From Staphylotrichum longicolle (lineage: Eukaryota > Ascomycota > Sordariomycetes > Sordariales > Chaetomiaceae), in the NCBI GenBank assembly GCA_019096155.1, contig JAHCVI010000002.1, positions 3,782,001 to 3,846,000 on the forward strand: a DNA stretch of 64,000 nt. The letters are read 5' to 3'. Shown in pieces: positions 50,148 to 61,835 of the stretch (its first letter is position 1; the number at the start of each line of letters is the position of its first letter). A model generated the notes under the pieces. The model saw only the letters and a list, made by a program, of their open reading frames with translations, searched no databases and was not told where the DNA came from. The position numbers and the translations under genes were made by a program.

Positions 50148-50988
50148 TTTGCGGAAAAAGCCCTCTTTTTCTTTTCTTTTTTGTTTGCTTTTCTCGCTGG
50201 TTAAGTTTCTCTTCTCCTTTTTCTCTTCTTTCTTTTCTGTGTTGTATTTTTTTTCTTCTTCCTCCCCCCCTTCGTTCTTCTTTCTCTTCTTTTATGCTTC
50301 GGTTCACCCCTATCGACCTTGATCCTACGGTGATATCAGAACCTGAAAATGACCGAAAGGCCTACAAGGGGAGAATTGCAATGAAAGCTAAAGAAAAAGA
50401 CCGGCGATTCAGACACGGTAGAAGAAATGTCAGAGCAAGGCAAGGAAAGTTTACAGAAGCCAAATGATAGAACTATGACATACCTCCTCCTGCGGCACTG
50501 GCAGACAGACTTTCAGCACCCCCAAGACACCGAGCCACCACATGACACTTGTTTTCAGAAGAAGGGTCACATTCAGTTCTCATTTTCTCTTTCTCAGCAA
50601 TGTTGTACAACGCCATACCCACCACTACCACCCCCCTCTCCATCCCTTGCCTCGAGACCCGAATCACCAACCACGCAACACCACCCACCTCCGAGCCCCT
50701 AGACAATTCGAGAACCAACATCAAACGCCCTTGAATGCAAACCTGGCTGGCTAAGAGATCGAAACAAAAAGGTACGCACACAGACACACACAAACACACA
50801 CAACAGAGGCCCATTAAACCCAGCAACCAGTCCATATCCGTACATACGCCAACACCATCCCGCTCGCTCGCTGCCCAACCGACACAGAAAAAAAAAAGGC
50901 CCAGCCATATCCCATGACAGCAATACAAATCCCCAACGCACATCTGAAAGCGTCAAATACGAAAAAAAAAAAAATTGACCTCCGCAAA
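50148..50988. other. Region between cyk3 3' end and the trypsin-fold gene
   Basis: About 840 bp holding the promoter and leader of the trypsin-fold gene (a strong CT-rich tract on the plus strand at 50160-50300) and the cyk3 3' region with an A-run near 50963. No gene is supported. Confidence 0.45.
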
Positions 50989-53900
50989 TCACCCCTCACA
51001 AACCCACTCCGCAAACACGCACCACCTCGCCGTCCGGTCCGCCAGCACCAGGCCGCGCCAGACGCCCCGCTCCGAGCACTTGATGATCGTCTCCCACACG
51101 CCCCCGTCGCCCGCCTCCTCATCGCCCAGCAGCGGACCCCCAGCAGCAGGGGACGCGGGTCCGCGCCCGCCGCCCAGCACGCCGCCGATGCCGCGCCGCT
51201 CCTCCTTGCGCATCAGCCGGAGGATCTTGCCGCCGGGCGTCTGGATCGCCAGCTTGGCGGGCTTCTTGGACCCGCTCCCGCCGCTCCCCGCGGCCGACGC
51301 AATCGTGCTGGGGTTGGAGCCCGCCGCGCTGGAGCTGGTCATGCTCATGGCGCTGCCGGGGCGGGCAAAGGGGATGGGGCTGGCGCTGCCCGGATTGGAG
51401 GACGGGGTCATGGCGGACGAGCCGAGGGAGCTGGGGTGTTGGCGGATGGCGAACACAAACGTGTTGTTGAGCGCGAGGCGCTGGCACTGCGGCTGGACGA
51501 CGTAGATGTCGTGGCGCTGGGCGTGCGGCGTCGGGTGGCGCGTGACGAACTCGTACGCCGGGTTCTCGCCCGTGTGGATGATGGGCAGAGCAAAAGCGAG
51601 CGGGTGCGGAATGTCCTTGATGCTGTGCATCAGACCGCGCTTGCCGGCGTAGACCTTGAGCGTACCAGTGCCTTCGTCGCCGGGCAACAGCGCCTTGATG
51701 GTGTAGCGCTTGACGCCGTTGAACCACTCTGCCTGCGCGAGCGCGCGCTTCTTCAGGGTGTCGCCTGATTCGAAGCAATCGCCATCTGCGTCACGGGCGT
51801 AGCTGCGCACCTCGACCTCGGCAGCCACCTCGACGTCGGGCGGGACGTTGAACTTGATGTGCACCATCTCGAGGTCCTCAATCCGGGTGAGCGAAGTGTT
51901 GTAGTCAACCATCTCCAAGTCGTTTTTGAAGTAGGGTGGGCAGGCGCAGGGGAGGTTGAGGAGCACATCGTGGGCCACCGGCGGGCAGATGTGTTGTTGG
52001 TCGTGGTGCTCGGGGATATGCGTCCAGCAGATCTCGGTGGGACGGGCCAAGAACCACCAAGGATCAGCCGATGAGTTGTTGTAGCTCGAGTACAGAACCC
52101 TCTTTGGATTCGACGGGCTCGCGAGGCAGCAGTCATTATCCTCCACTCATTGTCAACCAACACGGCGTTCCACCAATGGTTGGACCGGGGCATGATGTTG
52201 ACATCGGGGATCTCTCCCGGAGCCTTGAGGTACCCGCGGACAATCTCGCAAGTCAGGCCAACTGCAGCGCACATCTCCAGCCCAGGGTGGCGTACTCCTC
52301 TGCGCATGCCGCTTCGTCTGGATAACCCGCCGCGTGTCGATGGGACCGTCAAAGTCCTCCTCCCAGCAGATCTTTTCGGACACCCAGGTGAAAATGGAGC
52401 GAAGACGCTGAACGTCGCTGCGATACGGCCGGCAGACGTACGTCGTTCCAACGAAATTGGTGTGGTGGTCAGAGGAAGGTTGGCCAGGAAGCGCGAGTTC
52501 TTGTCCACTTGGCTCAGGTTGATGCCGTTGTAGTTGACCGGCTCGGCAACCGGCATTCCATCCGCTCCCTCGTCCCGTCGATGCTGTTGTACAACTCATC
52601 CACCGGGTCCAATGCAGGGTAGTCGAGCATCTGACACCGCTCCTTCTCTCCAGCAGCTCGTTCTGGCTCAACGAGTTGGATCGGTTCACATCGCGCCGTA
52701 CCTGGACCCAGTCAACGCCGCCGCCGCCAAGGCCCATCTCTCTGCCAGTATCCCGGTTCGGCTTGTTGAAGAGTGGCCCGGACAGAGACGACAGGGCTGG
52801 CGTCGATCGACCAGACGGCGTCTGCGACGAGCTGGCCGTCGCGATGCTACCCCTGGAGCTGGCCACGCCGGTCTTGGCAGATTCCAGGATTCTCTTGATG
52901 AAGTTTTGCTTCTTGGGCTTGGGCTGTACGAGACCGCCAACCGTACCCATGGCGTCGTCATGAAAGCCCATTTGTGATCTGGACCGCAGCTCGCCGGACG
53001 CATGGCTGCTGTGATACGTGATGCCGGTGAAGGGTGTTTCTGGGCGGTCTGGATCGAGATCACGCATGGCGAGTGCGCTCTGAGCCCTACTCCGATTCTT
53101 TCTCGCCAGGCTTCCAGCACTTGTGGCACTGATGCCGCCTGCCGAGACGCCACTCATCAAGCTCCTGTCCGTGCTCTGGGTTGCCGACGAGCTGTTTGTC
53201 GCAGTGGTTTTTGTTGTGAAGGTTCTGTTGAGAACCTGCCGGCTGATCTCGTACGCCGACTTTTTGGGCCGAATCTTCTGCTCCGACTGCGCATGCACGT
53301 CCATGGAGGATTTTGGTCTCTCGAACAAGCTGCCGCGCTTTGGGGGCGGGGGCGGTGGTACCTCGCCCAGGTCAAGCATGCTCGCGTTCTGTTGGTGCAT
53401 GGTCCTCAACCTTGTCTCCATCCGTTCGACGTAGTTGCTGAGTTGCGGAAGCGCCTGCTCTTGGCATCCTTCTTGAGGGGTCGGTTCTTGTGAAGATTCC
53501 GCACTCCCACTGTACGTCTCATACCCCTCATCTATGTGAAGCGGGATGCCCGTAGAGGTCTGCGGGCGGTCTCGTTTCTTCCTTGAGAGATGGTGCACCA
53601 TGTCGAACGACTCTGGAGACCAAGGATCCAACGCCGGTTCAGGCAATTCTGTCTCCCTGCCAGCCCCTAGCGCATCAAGCTGCTCCATCACGTCGTCCAT
53701 GGCCTCCCTTAAAGGAGACGGAGTCAGTCCTCCGGGCGAGGGAGGGCAGGGCGACGGCATCCTGGGCGTGTGGTAACCGGTAGCTTGGGGCTCAAAGGAA
53801 GCATTCGACTGTTGCCGCGGCTTGTACCCATACGACGGCTCGGTGTGCTCCCTAACCAAGGCTGACGGCTCCCTTGACAAGCCCCCATAGTAGCCCTCGT

Positions 53901-54968
53901 CGTACGATGCATGGGCGCCATGTCTCGCCAGCTTGGAACGGTGCGGCGGGGGTGGTGGGGGAGGCGGTGAATCGCCTCCTTGCGCGGCTGGCGCCGCTGG
54001 TCTGTAGGTATCATCCCTTTCCAGACTCAAGTGATATGCATGTTGGCGAGACTGCGGCGGCCGGTAGGGTCTGTATGATGGGGCGGGAGATGGTGCCCTG
54101 GAACCAAAACTAGGGGCTCGCGGAGGGGAGGGTTCTCGCCTGATGTGGCCAGGAGCTTGTGAAGGGGAGTGATCCCGGTTCACATAGCTTGGAACCTGCG
54201 ACGGAGAGTGATCCCGGCCAAGATAGCTAAATGTCGGCGCCGGAGAAGGTGCTCTGCCGATGTAACTCGGAGCTCTCGCGGGCGAGTGATCTCGCTCGAT
54301 ATGACTAGGAGCCCTCACAGGGGAGGGATCTCGCGCAATGTGGGTGGGAGCTCGCGTAGGAGAGGGATCGCGCACAATGTGACTGGAAGATCGCAAAGGA
54401 GAAGGGCCTCGCCCAAGATCGGCATTGGGAGCGACACTCGTGTGGTCGAAAGAGTTCCCCGACGCGTCGCGAGACCGGGTTGCACCGTCTCTTGAGGGCT
54501 CCGGCGTCTCCTGCGGCTTCACGCCATTCTTCCAGGTCTCGGGTATCTTTGCTGTTGTGTAGTGCGGTGCCTTGGCGTAGGCCTCGAATGGCTTTCGGAA
54601 GGTCCTCGACTTCTGGGGAGTACCCTTGGGACTGGGCGTGTTGCTGTTGGGCAGTGGGCTGACTGATCGGGTGGTTGGGCGGAAGTTGTCGGGCAAGACT
54701 TCGACGAAGTTGGAGGGGAAGACGCCGACGGCTCTCCTGTCGCGCCACAACCTGCCGGTCCACCACGAGCCGTCGCCGGCGTTGAGGCATTCGATGAGAT
54801 CGCCTTCGATGAAGCCCAGATCGCGCTTCGACTGCAGTGCGGACGGCGTCAGTACAATGCGGGTGCAGCGCTGCCAAAACAATCAGAACTCACCTCTCCT
54901 CCCCACGAGTACACGGCGCGTACCCAACACGGGAAGCGTGTGGGCAGCGGTGGCGGCGCCAGAACCAT
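50989..54968 (-). CDS. cyk3: Cytokinesis protein Cyk3 (SH3 + transglutaminase-like), frameshifted in this assembly
   Basis: Regulator of septum formation and actomyosin-ring closure, recruited to the bud neck or septum. Exon 1 is 54968-54894 (with the SH3 start WVRAVYSWGGE) and exon 2 starts at 54831 (SKRDLGFIEGDLIECLN ... GVFPSNFVEVL), together an N-terminal SH3 domain. A long disordered linker follows, with an RDxSP repeat (54405-54073) and proline runs, then a transglutaminase-like domain (SIFTWVSEKICWEEDFDG, LEMCAAVGLTCEIVRGYL, RSNHWWNAVL) and a C-terminal beta domain ending at 50989. Between about 52645 and 52131 the conserved protein can be followed only by changing frame six times, always as if one base were missing. 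Flanking parts are perfectly open, so I treat it as a real gene with sequence errors (about 1300 aa), not a pseudogene. Cys, His and Asp equivalents of the transglutaminase triad appear present. Confidence 0.82.
54073..54405 (-). repeat. Coding tandem repeat R-[DE]-x-S-P in Cyk3 linker
   Basis: Seven to eight degenerate copies of a roughly 13-15-residue unit of the form APSxIxRDxSPxR (e.g. APTHIARDPSPVR, APSHIERDHSPAR) inside the disordered linker between the SH3 and transglutaminase-like domains. Each copy carries an SP dipeptide, a minimal proline-directed kinase site. Confidence 0.85.
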
Positions 54969-56299
54969 TGTTGCGGCGCGGACTCGAAACTCTCGTGTGT
55001 CTTTTTGGTTCTGGTGGGTGTGTGTCGTCACAAGAATGGCGGGTGCAGGTCCGATACGGGTGGGTTATGACGGCACCGGACTCGAGAATCGCTGGGCACG
55101 CAATTGTGGAGTTTCGAGAGGACGAGCCATCCAAGTCCAAGTCCAAGCTGGAGTCGCAAGTCCAGAGTCAAGTTCGGGCGAGTTGGCCGAGATGAGCGAC
55201 AGGGAGCCCGGGGCATACAACACAGTGGACGGAGAGTGGGCAGTGTTGTTGCAGTTGAAGGGGTGACCTGCTTCCTTATTCCCCCACAGCTCATGGAGTG
55301 CGAAAGTGGGAATGTGGGAAACGGAGTGAAGCCGGATCGAGGTCAGCTAGTTGACGTGAGTTAGCAGCTGGCGGGCATTTTGCGGGCTGGGGGGGGGGGG
55401 GGGGGGGGCGCTGGGCCGCCCACAAGGGAGACAGGGCCAAGCAGGAGCGGTGATGGGTAGGTCCAAGCTCCTTCCCGCCGAACAACAGTTGCGAGGGGCA
55501 ACGGACCCGCCCCCACTTGCACCAATCGAGGGCCAAGAAAGGTGCGTTGCAGCGGGCTGCATGCTGGCCCAAGTGCCGGCCTTGTCGTCCCATTGGCCCA
55601 AACCGCCTGTCAGTGCTGTCGCAGCGAGGCAGCGGAATGCGGTGACATCAAGGCTGGCCCTGTTTTTTGGTCCCTGAGAGACGGCAGCTGCATCGCCAGC
55701 GTGTCTGCTAAGTAAGGTATGCTCCCATCGCAGACAGAGTATGACAACTCCAAGACTCAAACCTCCTGCAAAGGCCCATTGCCATCCTCGAGAAGTAAAA
55801 TCTCACGCCGTCAATTTTCTCAAATTTTTCCTACTAGTTGCTCCCTTTCGGAGCGGTGAACCCTGAATTCAGCTCCCCACCTGTCATCCAAAGTAAACAA
55901 TGGCCCGTGCTCGTATTCTCAGCGCCCGGACAACCAGTGCACCCTGCTAGCCAGAGCCGATCCAAGCCCAATCTTAAGAGCCCAGGGACTCGCCTGCGAC
56001 GCAGTTCAGTTCTGGCCCTCGCCTGCAGCCAGGAACCCATCACCAGCTCCTCGCCCGTCCACGTCGAGGCACCAGGTTGCCCTCTGCTGCGTCCATTCGG
56101 CTAAGGAACCTTAGCAGAACCTTACGGAGTAGCACAGCAAAGCAGCCCACTGTCCACCGCCCAGGTCCCCCCGCCCACGACCGACCCCATCCCCGTCTCC
56201 ACCGTTCCACCGTTCGTCTGAACTGTCGCATCATACCACACGCGGTCCGGCGCCATGCTTGCCTCTCGCCATCTCCCGACCGCAACAACAAAGCCGACA
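54969..56299. promoter_or_regulatory. Divergent intergenic region between cyk3 and the GCK-III kinase
   Basis: About 1.3 kb carrying the promoters of two genes that read away from each other. It contains a G20 homopolymer (55389-55408) and a TACGGAGTA copy at 56123 in the probable kinase leader. No gene is supported. Confidence 0.5.
55389..55408 (+). repeat. G20 homopolymer
   Basis: Twenty consecutive G in the cyk3/kinase intergenic region. It could form a G-quadruplex and is hard to sequence, so its exact length is doubtful. Confidence 0.9.
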
Positions 56300-58552
56300 A
56301 TGGCGGACGAAGGCGTTGCAAACCGCTACCAGGTGTTGGAGGAGCTTGGGCGTGAGTCGCGACCACGGGCGCATCCGGTTTGCAAGCGCAAAATGGCTAA
56401 CACACCCTCTGCGCAGGCGGCAGCTTTGGCGTCGTGTACAAGGGCATCGACAAGTCGACGGGGGAGACGGTCGCAATCAAGCACGTAGGTGCAGTCCTGC
56501 AGCAAACAATGCCAACCCTGGAGATCTGAACCCGTCGCTGACCCGCATGGTGCACAGATCGATCTCGAATCGAGCGAAGACGATATCCAAGAAATCCAGC
56601 AGGAGATCTCGGTGCTCAGCACATGCGCCAGCAGCTACGTCACGCAATACAAGGCCAGCTTTCTGCGCGGACACAAGCTATGGATTGTCATGGAGTACCT
56701 GGGCGGCGGGTCCTGCCTCGACCTGGTATGTCTCTTTGCGACATGTCGAAACACCCCCGGGCGAGTGCTGTACTGACGGTGACGGTTGGCGCAGCTGAAA
56801 TCAGGCATTTTCAACGAGGTCCAGATTGCCATCATCTGCCGAGAACTGCTGCTCGGCCTCGAATACCTGCACTCTGAGGGCAAGATACACCGCGACATCA
56901 AAGCTGCCAATGTGCTGCTGTCTGAGAAGGGCAAGGTCAAGCTGGCCGATTTTGGCGTCGCTGCGCAGTTGACCTACATGAAGTCGCAGCGCAACACCTT
57001 CGTCGGCACTCCCTTCTGGATGGCCCCGGAGGTGATCCAACAGGCCGGCTACGACTTCAAGGCCGATATCTGGTCGCTGGGCATCACAGCCATTGAGCTG
57101 GCGCTGGGAGAGCCGCCTCACGCCAGTCTACACCCCATGAAGGTCCTGTTCCACATTCCCAAAAACGCCCCCCCGAGGCTCGAAGGAAAGTTCAGCAAGG
57201 AGTTCAAGGATTTCGTTGCCCAATGCTTGGTCAAGGATCCCGACTACCGCCCAACTGCAAAGGAGCTTCTGAAGCATCGCTTCATCCGTTCCGCTGGCAA
57301 GGTAGAAGCCCTGCAGGAGCTGATCCAGCGCAAGCGGAACGCCGACGCCCGGGTAGACCATGTGAAGCACCCGGTATACTATCAGGAGACGCTTCACACC
57401 ATCTCCCCAAAGGACGAGGCCGATGAGTGGGTGTTTGACACGGTAAAGTCGATTGCGCCGAGAAGGGGGACTGTTCGGTCTAGGAAACCGTCCTCGGTCT
57501 ACAGCGTTGAGGATTCGATGCGGAAGCTGGACCTCAAGGACGGGCCTCTCCAGCCCACCACCCCCGGGACGGTGCGGAAGTCGACGGTACGGCGCCAGCC
57601 ATCATCCGCATCGCGCCGAAGTTCACGTCAAAACTCCATCCGCCGCCACGACTCCAACGGGTCCTCCCGTCCTTCCCTCGGAGCGAAGCGCCCTCTTCAA
57701 CCCGACATGTCTTTCGGCAACTCTGGCTCCACCATGCGTCTCTTCCGCCGCGTCCCGTCGGACGGCTCCAATCCAGGCTGTCTCGGCTCGTCCCCCCCCG
57801 ATTTCTTTACCAACGAGAACCATCCCCCACCCGCCTACCAGTCTCCGGTCGAGCCAAACAGCAAGGAGGCCATGCTGGGCCGACGGCTCTACAACAAGGC
57901 CCTCGAGCCCTGTCTCGACGAGCTCCACGCGCAAACGGGCGCCTCCTCCAAGCGCGAAGCCCTGGCGAGGCTATCTGACGCCTTCGCCTATCTCGACGCA
58001 GTCGACCCCGAAGGCGCCTACCACCTCCTCCGCAACCTGGTCTCGACCATATCCCAAGACACAAAACTCAACAACACCTTCCTGCCGCAGCCGCCTCCCG
58101 CCGCAACCCCCACCCAGCCATCCTCAAAACCACATTCTTCCAACGACGGCGCACAGCACGGCACGGTCCTAATCCGATCCCGGCCCCCCCCCAGCAGCGC
58201 CGCTGCCGGAGCACCCCCAACCCCGCCCGTCTCAGCAGGCAGCCCGCCCAAGCTCCTCCTGGCCCAGGACAACCCGTACCTCCTCAGCCATCACCGGCGC
58301 AGGGGCAGCATGCTGCCGCCGCCGCAACCTACCTCTGCCGACGGACCACGCTCGCCAGAGCGGGAACAACGAGAACGAGAGCGAGACCGGGAAAAGGACA
58401 AGGAGAGGGAGAAAGAACGAGCGCTCGAGGCGAGATTCCCCGGCCGGCCGGCCGTGCCGGGCATGGAGCACTGCAAGGCGCTGTCGGATCTTTTGTACGC
58501 GCGATGGACGGACGGGTTGCGGGCGCGGTGGGGGGTGATGGCGGGGGCGTGA
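56300..58552 (+). CDS. Germinal-centre kinase III (MST3/SmKIN3/MST-1-like Ser/Thr kinase)
   Basis: Ste20-family protein kinase of the GCK-III group, which in filamentous fungi works with the septation-initiation network in septum formation. Exons are 56300-56351, 56417-56484, 56558-56725 and 56795-58552 (681 aa). Kinase motifs are complete: LGRGSFGVVYKG glycine loop, VAIKH with the invariant Lys, HRDIKAAN near 128, DFG near 148, GTPFWMAPE near 167 (the GCK-type activation-loop end), and DYRPTAKELL near the end of the fold (about residue 250). A basic, Ser-rich linker and a helical block (LDELHAQTGASSKREALARL) follow, then Pro-rich and Arg/Glu-rich segments. The first three exons are very short but every junction restores a conserved motif. 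The symbol is left blank because GCK names differ between fungi. Confidence 0.93.
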
Positions 58553-59449
58553 TCAGTTGGTGGTGCTAATGAGTTCCGATGAGTGATGGTGGTGGTGATA
58601 GGGGGGTTAGCAGCTGTGGAGAGTTCCAAAGGATCGAAAGGAATCTGTTCATTGCAGTTTGGGAGTTGACCTACCTTCCCGCCGGGTGCAGGGAGGGAGT
58701 CAGGGAGGGCGAAGGGGTGATGGCATCGTAATGTCACGTCTTATCCTGTCCTGGCTTGCGTTGGTCTGCGTTGAGGGGCGGGCGGCGGCGGGGAAGGGAG
58801 TGGTGGCTGTCCGAGAGGTTAATTGGGCGGGTTTTTTATGGCTGGATGATTTGTATGAGATGAATTGGGCGATCATGACCCCTCGACAGGTGGTTCCTGT
58901 TCGAAATGGATGTAATGTAGAGAGGCAGAGAAGGATGGATGGATGGGTGGGGAGAGGGGCTGCTTTTGATCCCCGTTGTTTAGCCTTGCTTGCTTCTTGT
59001 CGTTCTCTCATGGCGTGGTGAGGTGGTGGCTTTTTTCCAGGCGGCGGGCGATACGGCATTTGCATACTGTAGTATCTCGCTATTTGCACCTTTACAGTTG
59101 GGCATGGCTTTTGGGGGGGTTAGTTTACATTTATTAGGCGTGTTCGTTCCGTCTAGAATCAATCAGAAGAAGAAGAAGGTTTCAATGATACAGCAGAAAT
59201 TGGTGGTTTTTGCTTGTTGCGCGTGATTGTCTTGATTTGACTGTTATCGTACATACAAAGTGATGGTTTTCTATCTCCAGGGGTGAAACCGCGCCACCAA
59301 CAACAAACCCATTTCCGCTGACCCTATGCTCACAGTGCTGCTCTAAACTACCTAAAAATACATGACCTACGCCGTGGTATTTATCCTGACCCCCACCCTT
59401 TCCGCGTCGCCCACTAACATACAAGTACATCACACTCTGACCAAAACAG
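58553..59449. other. Convergent intergenic region (GCK-III kinase / rai1)
   Basis: About 900 bp holding two 3' regions, AT-richer than the flanking genes and with GT-rich stretches. No gene is supported. Confidence 0.45.
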
Positions 59450-61147
59450 CTACACCTCTGATGCAGTTGCAGGCTCGGATGTGGGCTGCTGCTGCTCGGG
59501 TGTCGGCTCTCGCGCTGCTGGCGATCTCGGGTCTGGCGGCTTCGACTTGCTGAGGTCGAGTTTTATCCTCCAGTTCATGAACTCGTCGGTAATGATGTTG
59601 CCGTGCCCGGCCTCTTCGATGCGGAAGACCTCGATGAAGTCGGCGCCCCGCGCGCGCTTTATCCTCCAGACCCCTTCGTCGTTGACGTTGACTCGGAGCC
59701 CTACGTCGGTACTGGTCAGCGTCTGCGTGGGCGTAAGAAAGGACACGAAAAATGGAGACTTACAATCGATGAAGAGGCTTGTGAAACGGATGCAGACGTT
59801 GCCATCCCACTTGGCCATACCTCTCCGTTGGACGTCATACGGGATGCTGATGGTCGAAAACTCTTGGACGCTCCGGAGGATGCCCTGTCGGTCGCGGAAA
59901 CCGACGATAATCTTGGGCACGCCGAGGAGGAAGGATTGGATCCAGTATTTCATGAGTTTGCGATCAAACGCGAACTGGTCGTTCTGGCTGCGGATCTCAA
60001 CGCTCGTCTTAAGCTCTACCCAGTTGATGGGGGCTCCTGGCGTCGCAGGTTTTGCGTCCCAGACTGTGCGCAGAAGTCAGTATCTTGGCTCCTCGAGCGA
60101 GATTGAAAGGGGCACTCACTCGCATCGACTTCGCCACCGAGGCAGACGGTGGTCTTACCGAACCCCGTCCGGACGACCGAGCAGTATTGCTCTTTGTTGC
60201 TGACGATTTCCTCGTTTCGATTTTCGATGTATTCTCTTGGTGTCTCGCCCCATGGCCGGGGTAGTGTGCTGAGGGTCTCGAATTTGTATCCTGAGAGATG
60301 TTAGCACGGCGTCTGAGTGGAAGAAAGAGGTTACTCTACCCCAGTACTGCATCATCAATTGCGAGAACTTGTTGTTCCCTCCATTCATTCGGTTCTCGCG
60401 TCCCATCTTTTGCACTTTGAAGTCATGGTGCTCTTCTATGAAGCTTCGATGCGGTTAGACTGTGATTCAGTGTGAACCCGTGTTGGTGGCGGCATCATCG
60501 TGCTTGCTTACATGCAATCCTTGAGTCAAATTAGCAGGCAGATGTGAGAAGAAGTATTGTAGAGCATACCCGGTATAGCGTAGCATTCATCTCAAATCTG
60601 TTCATGGAGTTGAGCGAACTTAGTTTCAATCTCAGGAAGATGGGGCGTATGGTGTCTCACTCTTCGTCGCTAAACGGTGTGGCCATGATCTGGGTCATGT
60701 CAGCGACATGCTATTAGTTCAGAGATTGGGTAGATCGCCAGTCAAACCTTTGTCAACATGCCTCTCCAAGTGACGATGTGTGCATCGATGGGTTCACCGC
60801 TGCCCTGCTCATGGCTCGCAATCGTCTTGAGAAGACTGTCCAAGTGCTCGTCGACCCCGTCATCGTGTTTGTCGAACTTGTCGAAACCGTCCCCCAGAAA
60901 TGTGCCGACGTCGGGCGGATAGTACCATTTCATCCCCGAGTCGCCCAGCTGGTATTGGTGGGCCTTGTCATATGAGAAGCAGGTGAATTCCTGGCGATGA
61001 GGGAGGACTTTTGTCAGTTGCCTCCCCGTCGCGCTGATGAATGAAGGGGTCTCAGCGCAGAGTCGCAATACTCACCTTGGGCCTCTTGACGGGCTCATTT
61101 TGGCCCTGGTAGCGAGTCGGCGGGTAGATGGGGAACTTCAGCGCCAT
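59450..61147 (-). CDS. rai1: Rai1/DXO-family decapping nuclease, Rat1 partner
   Basis: Nuclear partner of the 5'-3' exonuclease Rat1 that removes faulty 5' caps. Exons read cleanly as 61147-61076, 60990-60748, 60689-60661, 60597-60570, then 60340, 60290-60120, 60063-59764 and 59700-59450 for the later boundaries. The family sequence is clear: FPIYPPTRYQGQNEPVKRPK, FDKHDDGVDEHLDSLLKTI, WRGMLTKIMATPF, YKFETLSTLPRPWGETPREY, GGEVDAIWD and WVELKTS (metal-binding acidic residues), LLGVPKIIVGFR. Around 60597-60340 two models compete. (a) One intron 60437-60569 and an exon 60436-60340 give an open 396-aa protein but delete the family FIEE segment. (b) An 8-nt microexon (60519-60512) plus an exon starting at 60444 restore DCIFIEEHHD but need one base fewer at 60420-60422. 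Several exons are unusually short (28-29 nt). Confidence 0.9.
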
Positions 61148-61835
61148 GGCAGCAGTGGCAGTGGCCGTGGCAGAAGTGGCAGAATGGGCAGAACTGGCAG
61201 CAGCGGCAGAACGCGAAAAGTGCCTAACAAGCCTGATGATAGGGCGTGTTCTAGGGGGCCGCGTTAGCACCCTCATCCCCCCCTGCGTCCAAGTAACCCG
61301 ATACGCTGGACGCTTGCCTGCATCAGTGCGGAGTGAGGCCCGACGATGTTGAGACTGTGATGCTTGGCGGCCTGGTGTCTTCTTGTCGCGAGGTGCAGCT
61401 GTGGGGCCGACAAAAGAATTAGCCAGGGGATGTGAGAGTTGAGGCAATCCCGGTCTTCGAGGGCTTGGCGTTGGATGGACCCTTGTCTGGCTCGTCTGGT
61501 CAAGTGCAACAAGGTGCTTCTGGCTGGCCTGGGACCCACTGTGGTGCTGCACGCCATTCCACTGAACACCGGGAAGCACCGAGTGCTGTGCCAGAACACA
61601 TACCCACCCCGAGCTGCGTTGAACGGAGGTCGAGACGGGATCGAACCGAGCTCAGAGAGTTCAACGACCTTTCCCTGGATACGTCGAAGCTTGCTTAATT
61701 CTGAGGGACGACACAATCGCTCAATTGCCCAACCCACCAGGTGGCCATCGAGAATAATGACGAGCGACTCGATCCGATAACGAAGGTCCCAAGGAAGCGT
61801 AGCGTCGTGCGCATCGAAGCATCGAGGCCGTCGCC
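61148..61835. promoter_or_regulatory. Divergent intergenic region between rai1 and sec8
   Basis: About 690 bp with both promoters. A minus-strand open frame (61273-62046) crosses it and enters sec8 in antisense; it shows no domain and is probably fortuitous. A GTGGCAGAA-like imperfect repeat lies just upstream of the rai1 ATG (61149-61210). Confidence 0.5.

Noticed and set aside
50989..54968. Reading cyk3 as a pseudogene
   Set aside because: All frame changes have the same sign and are confined to 515 bp of a conserved gene with no nonsense or radical changes; sequence error is more likely.
61628..61650. B-box-like GGTTCGATCCCG on the minus strand
   Set aside because: The flanking bases do not form a T stem or acceptor stem; no cloverleaf fits.
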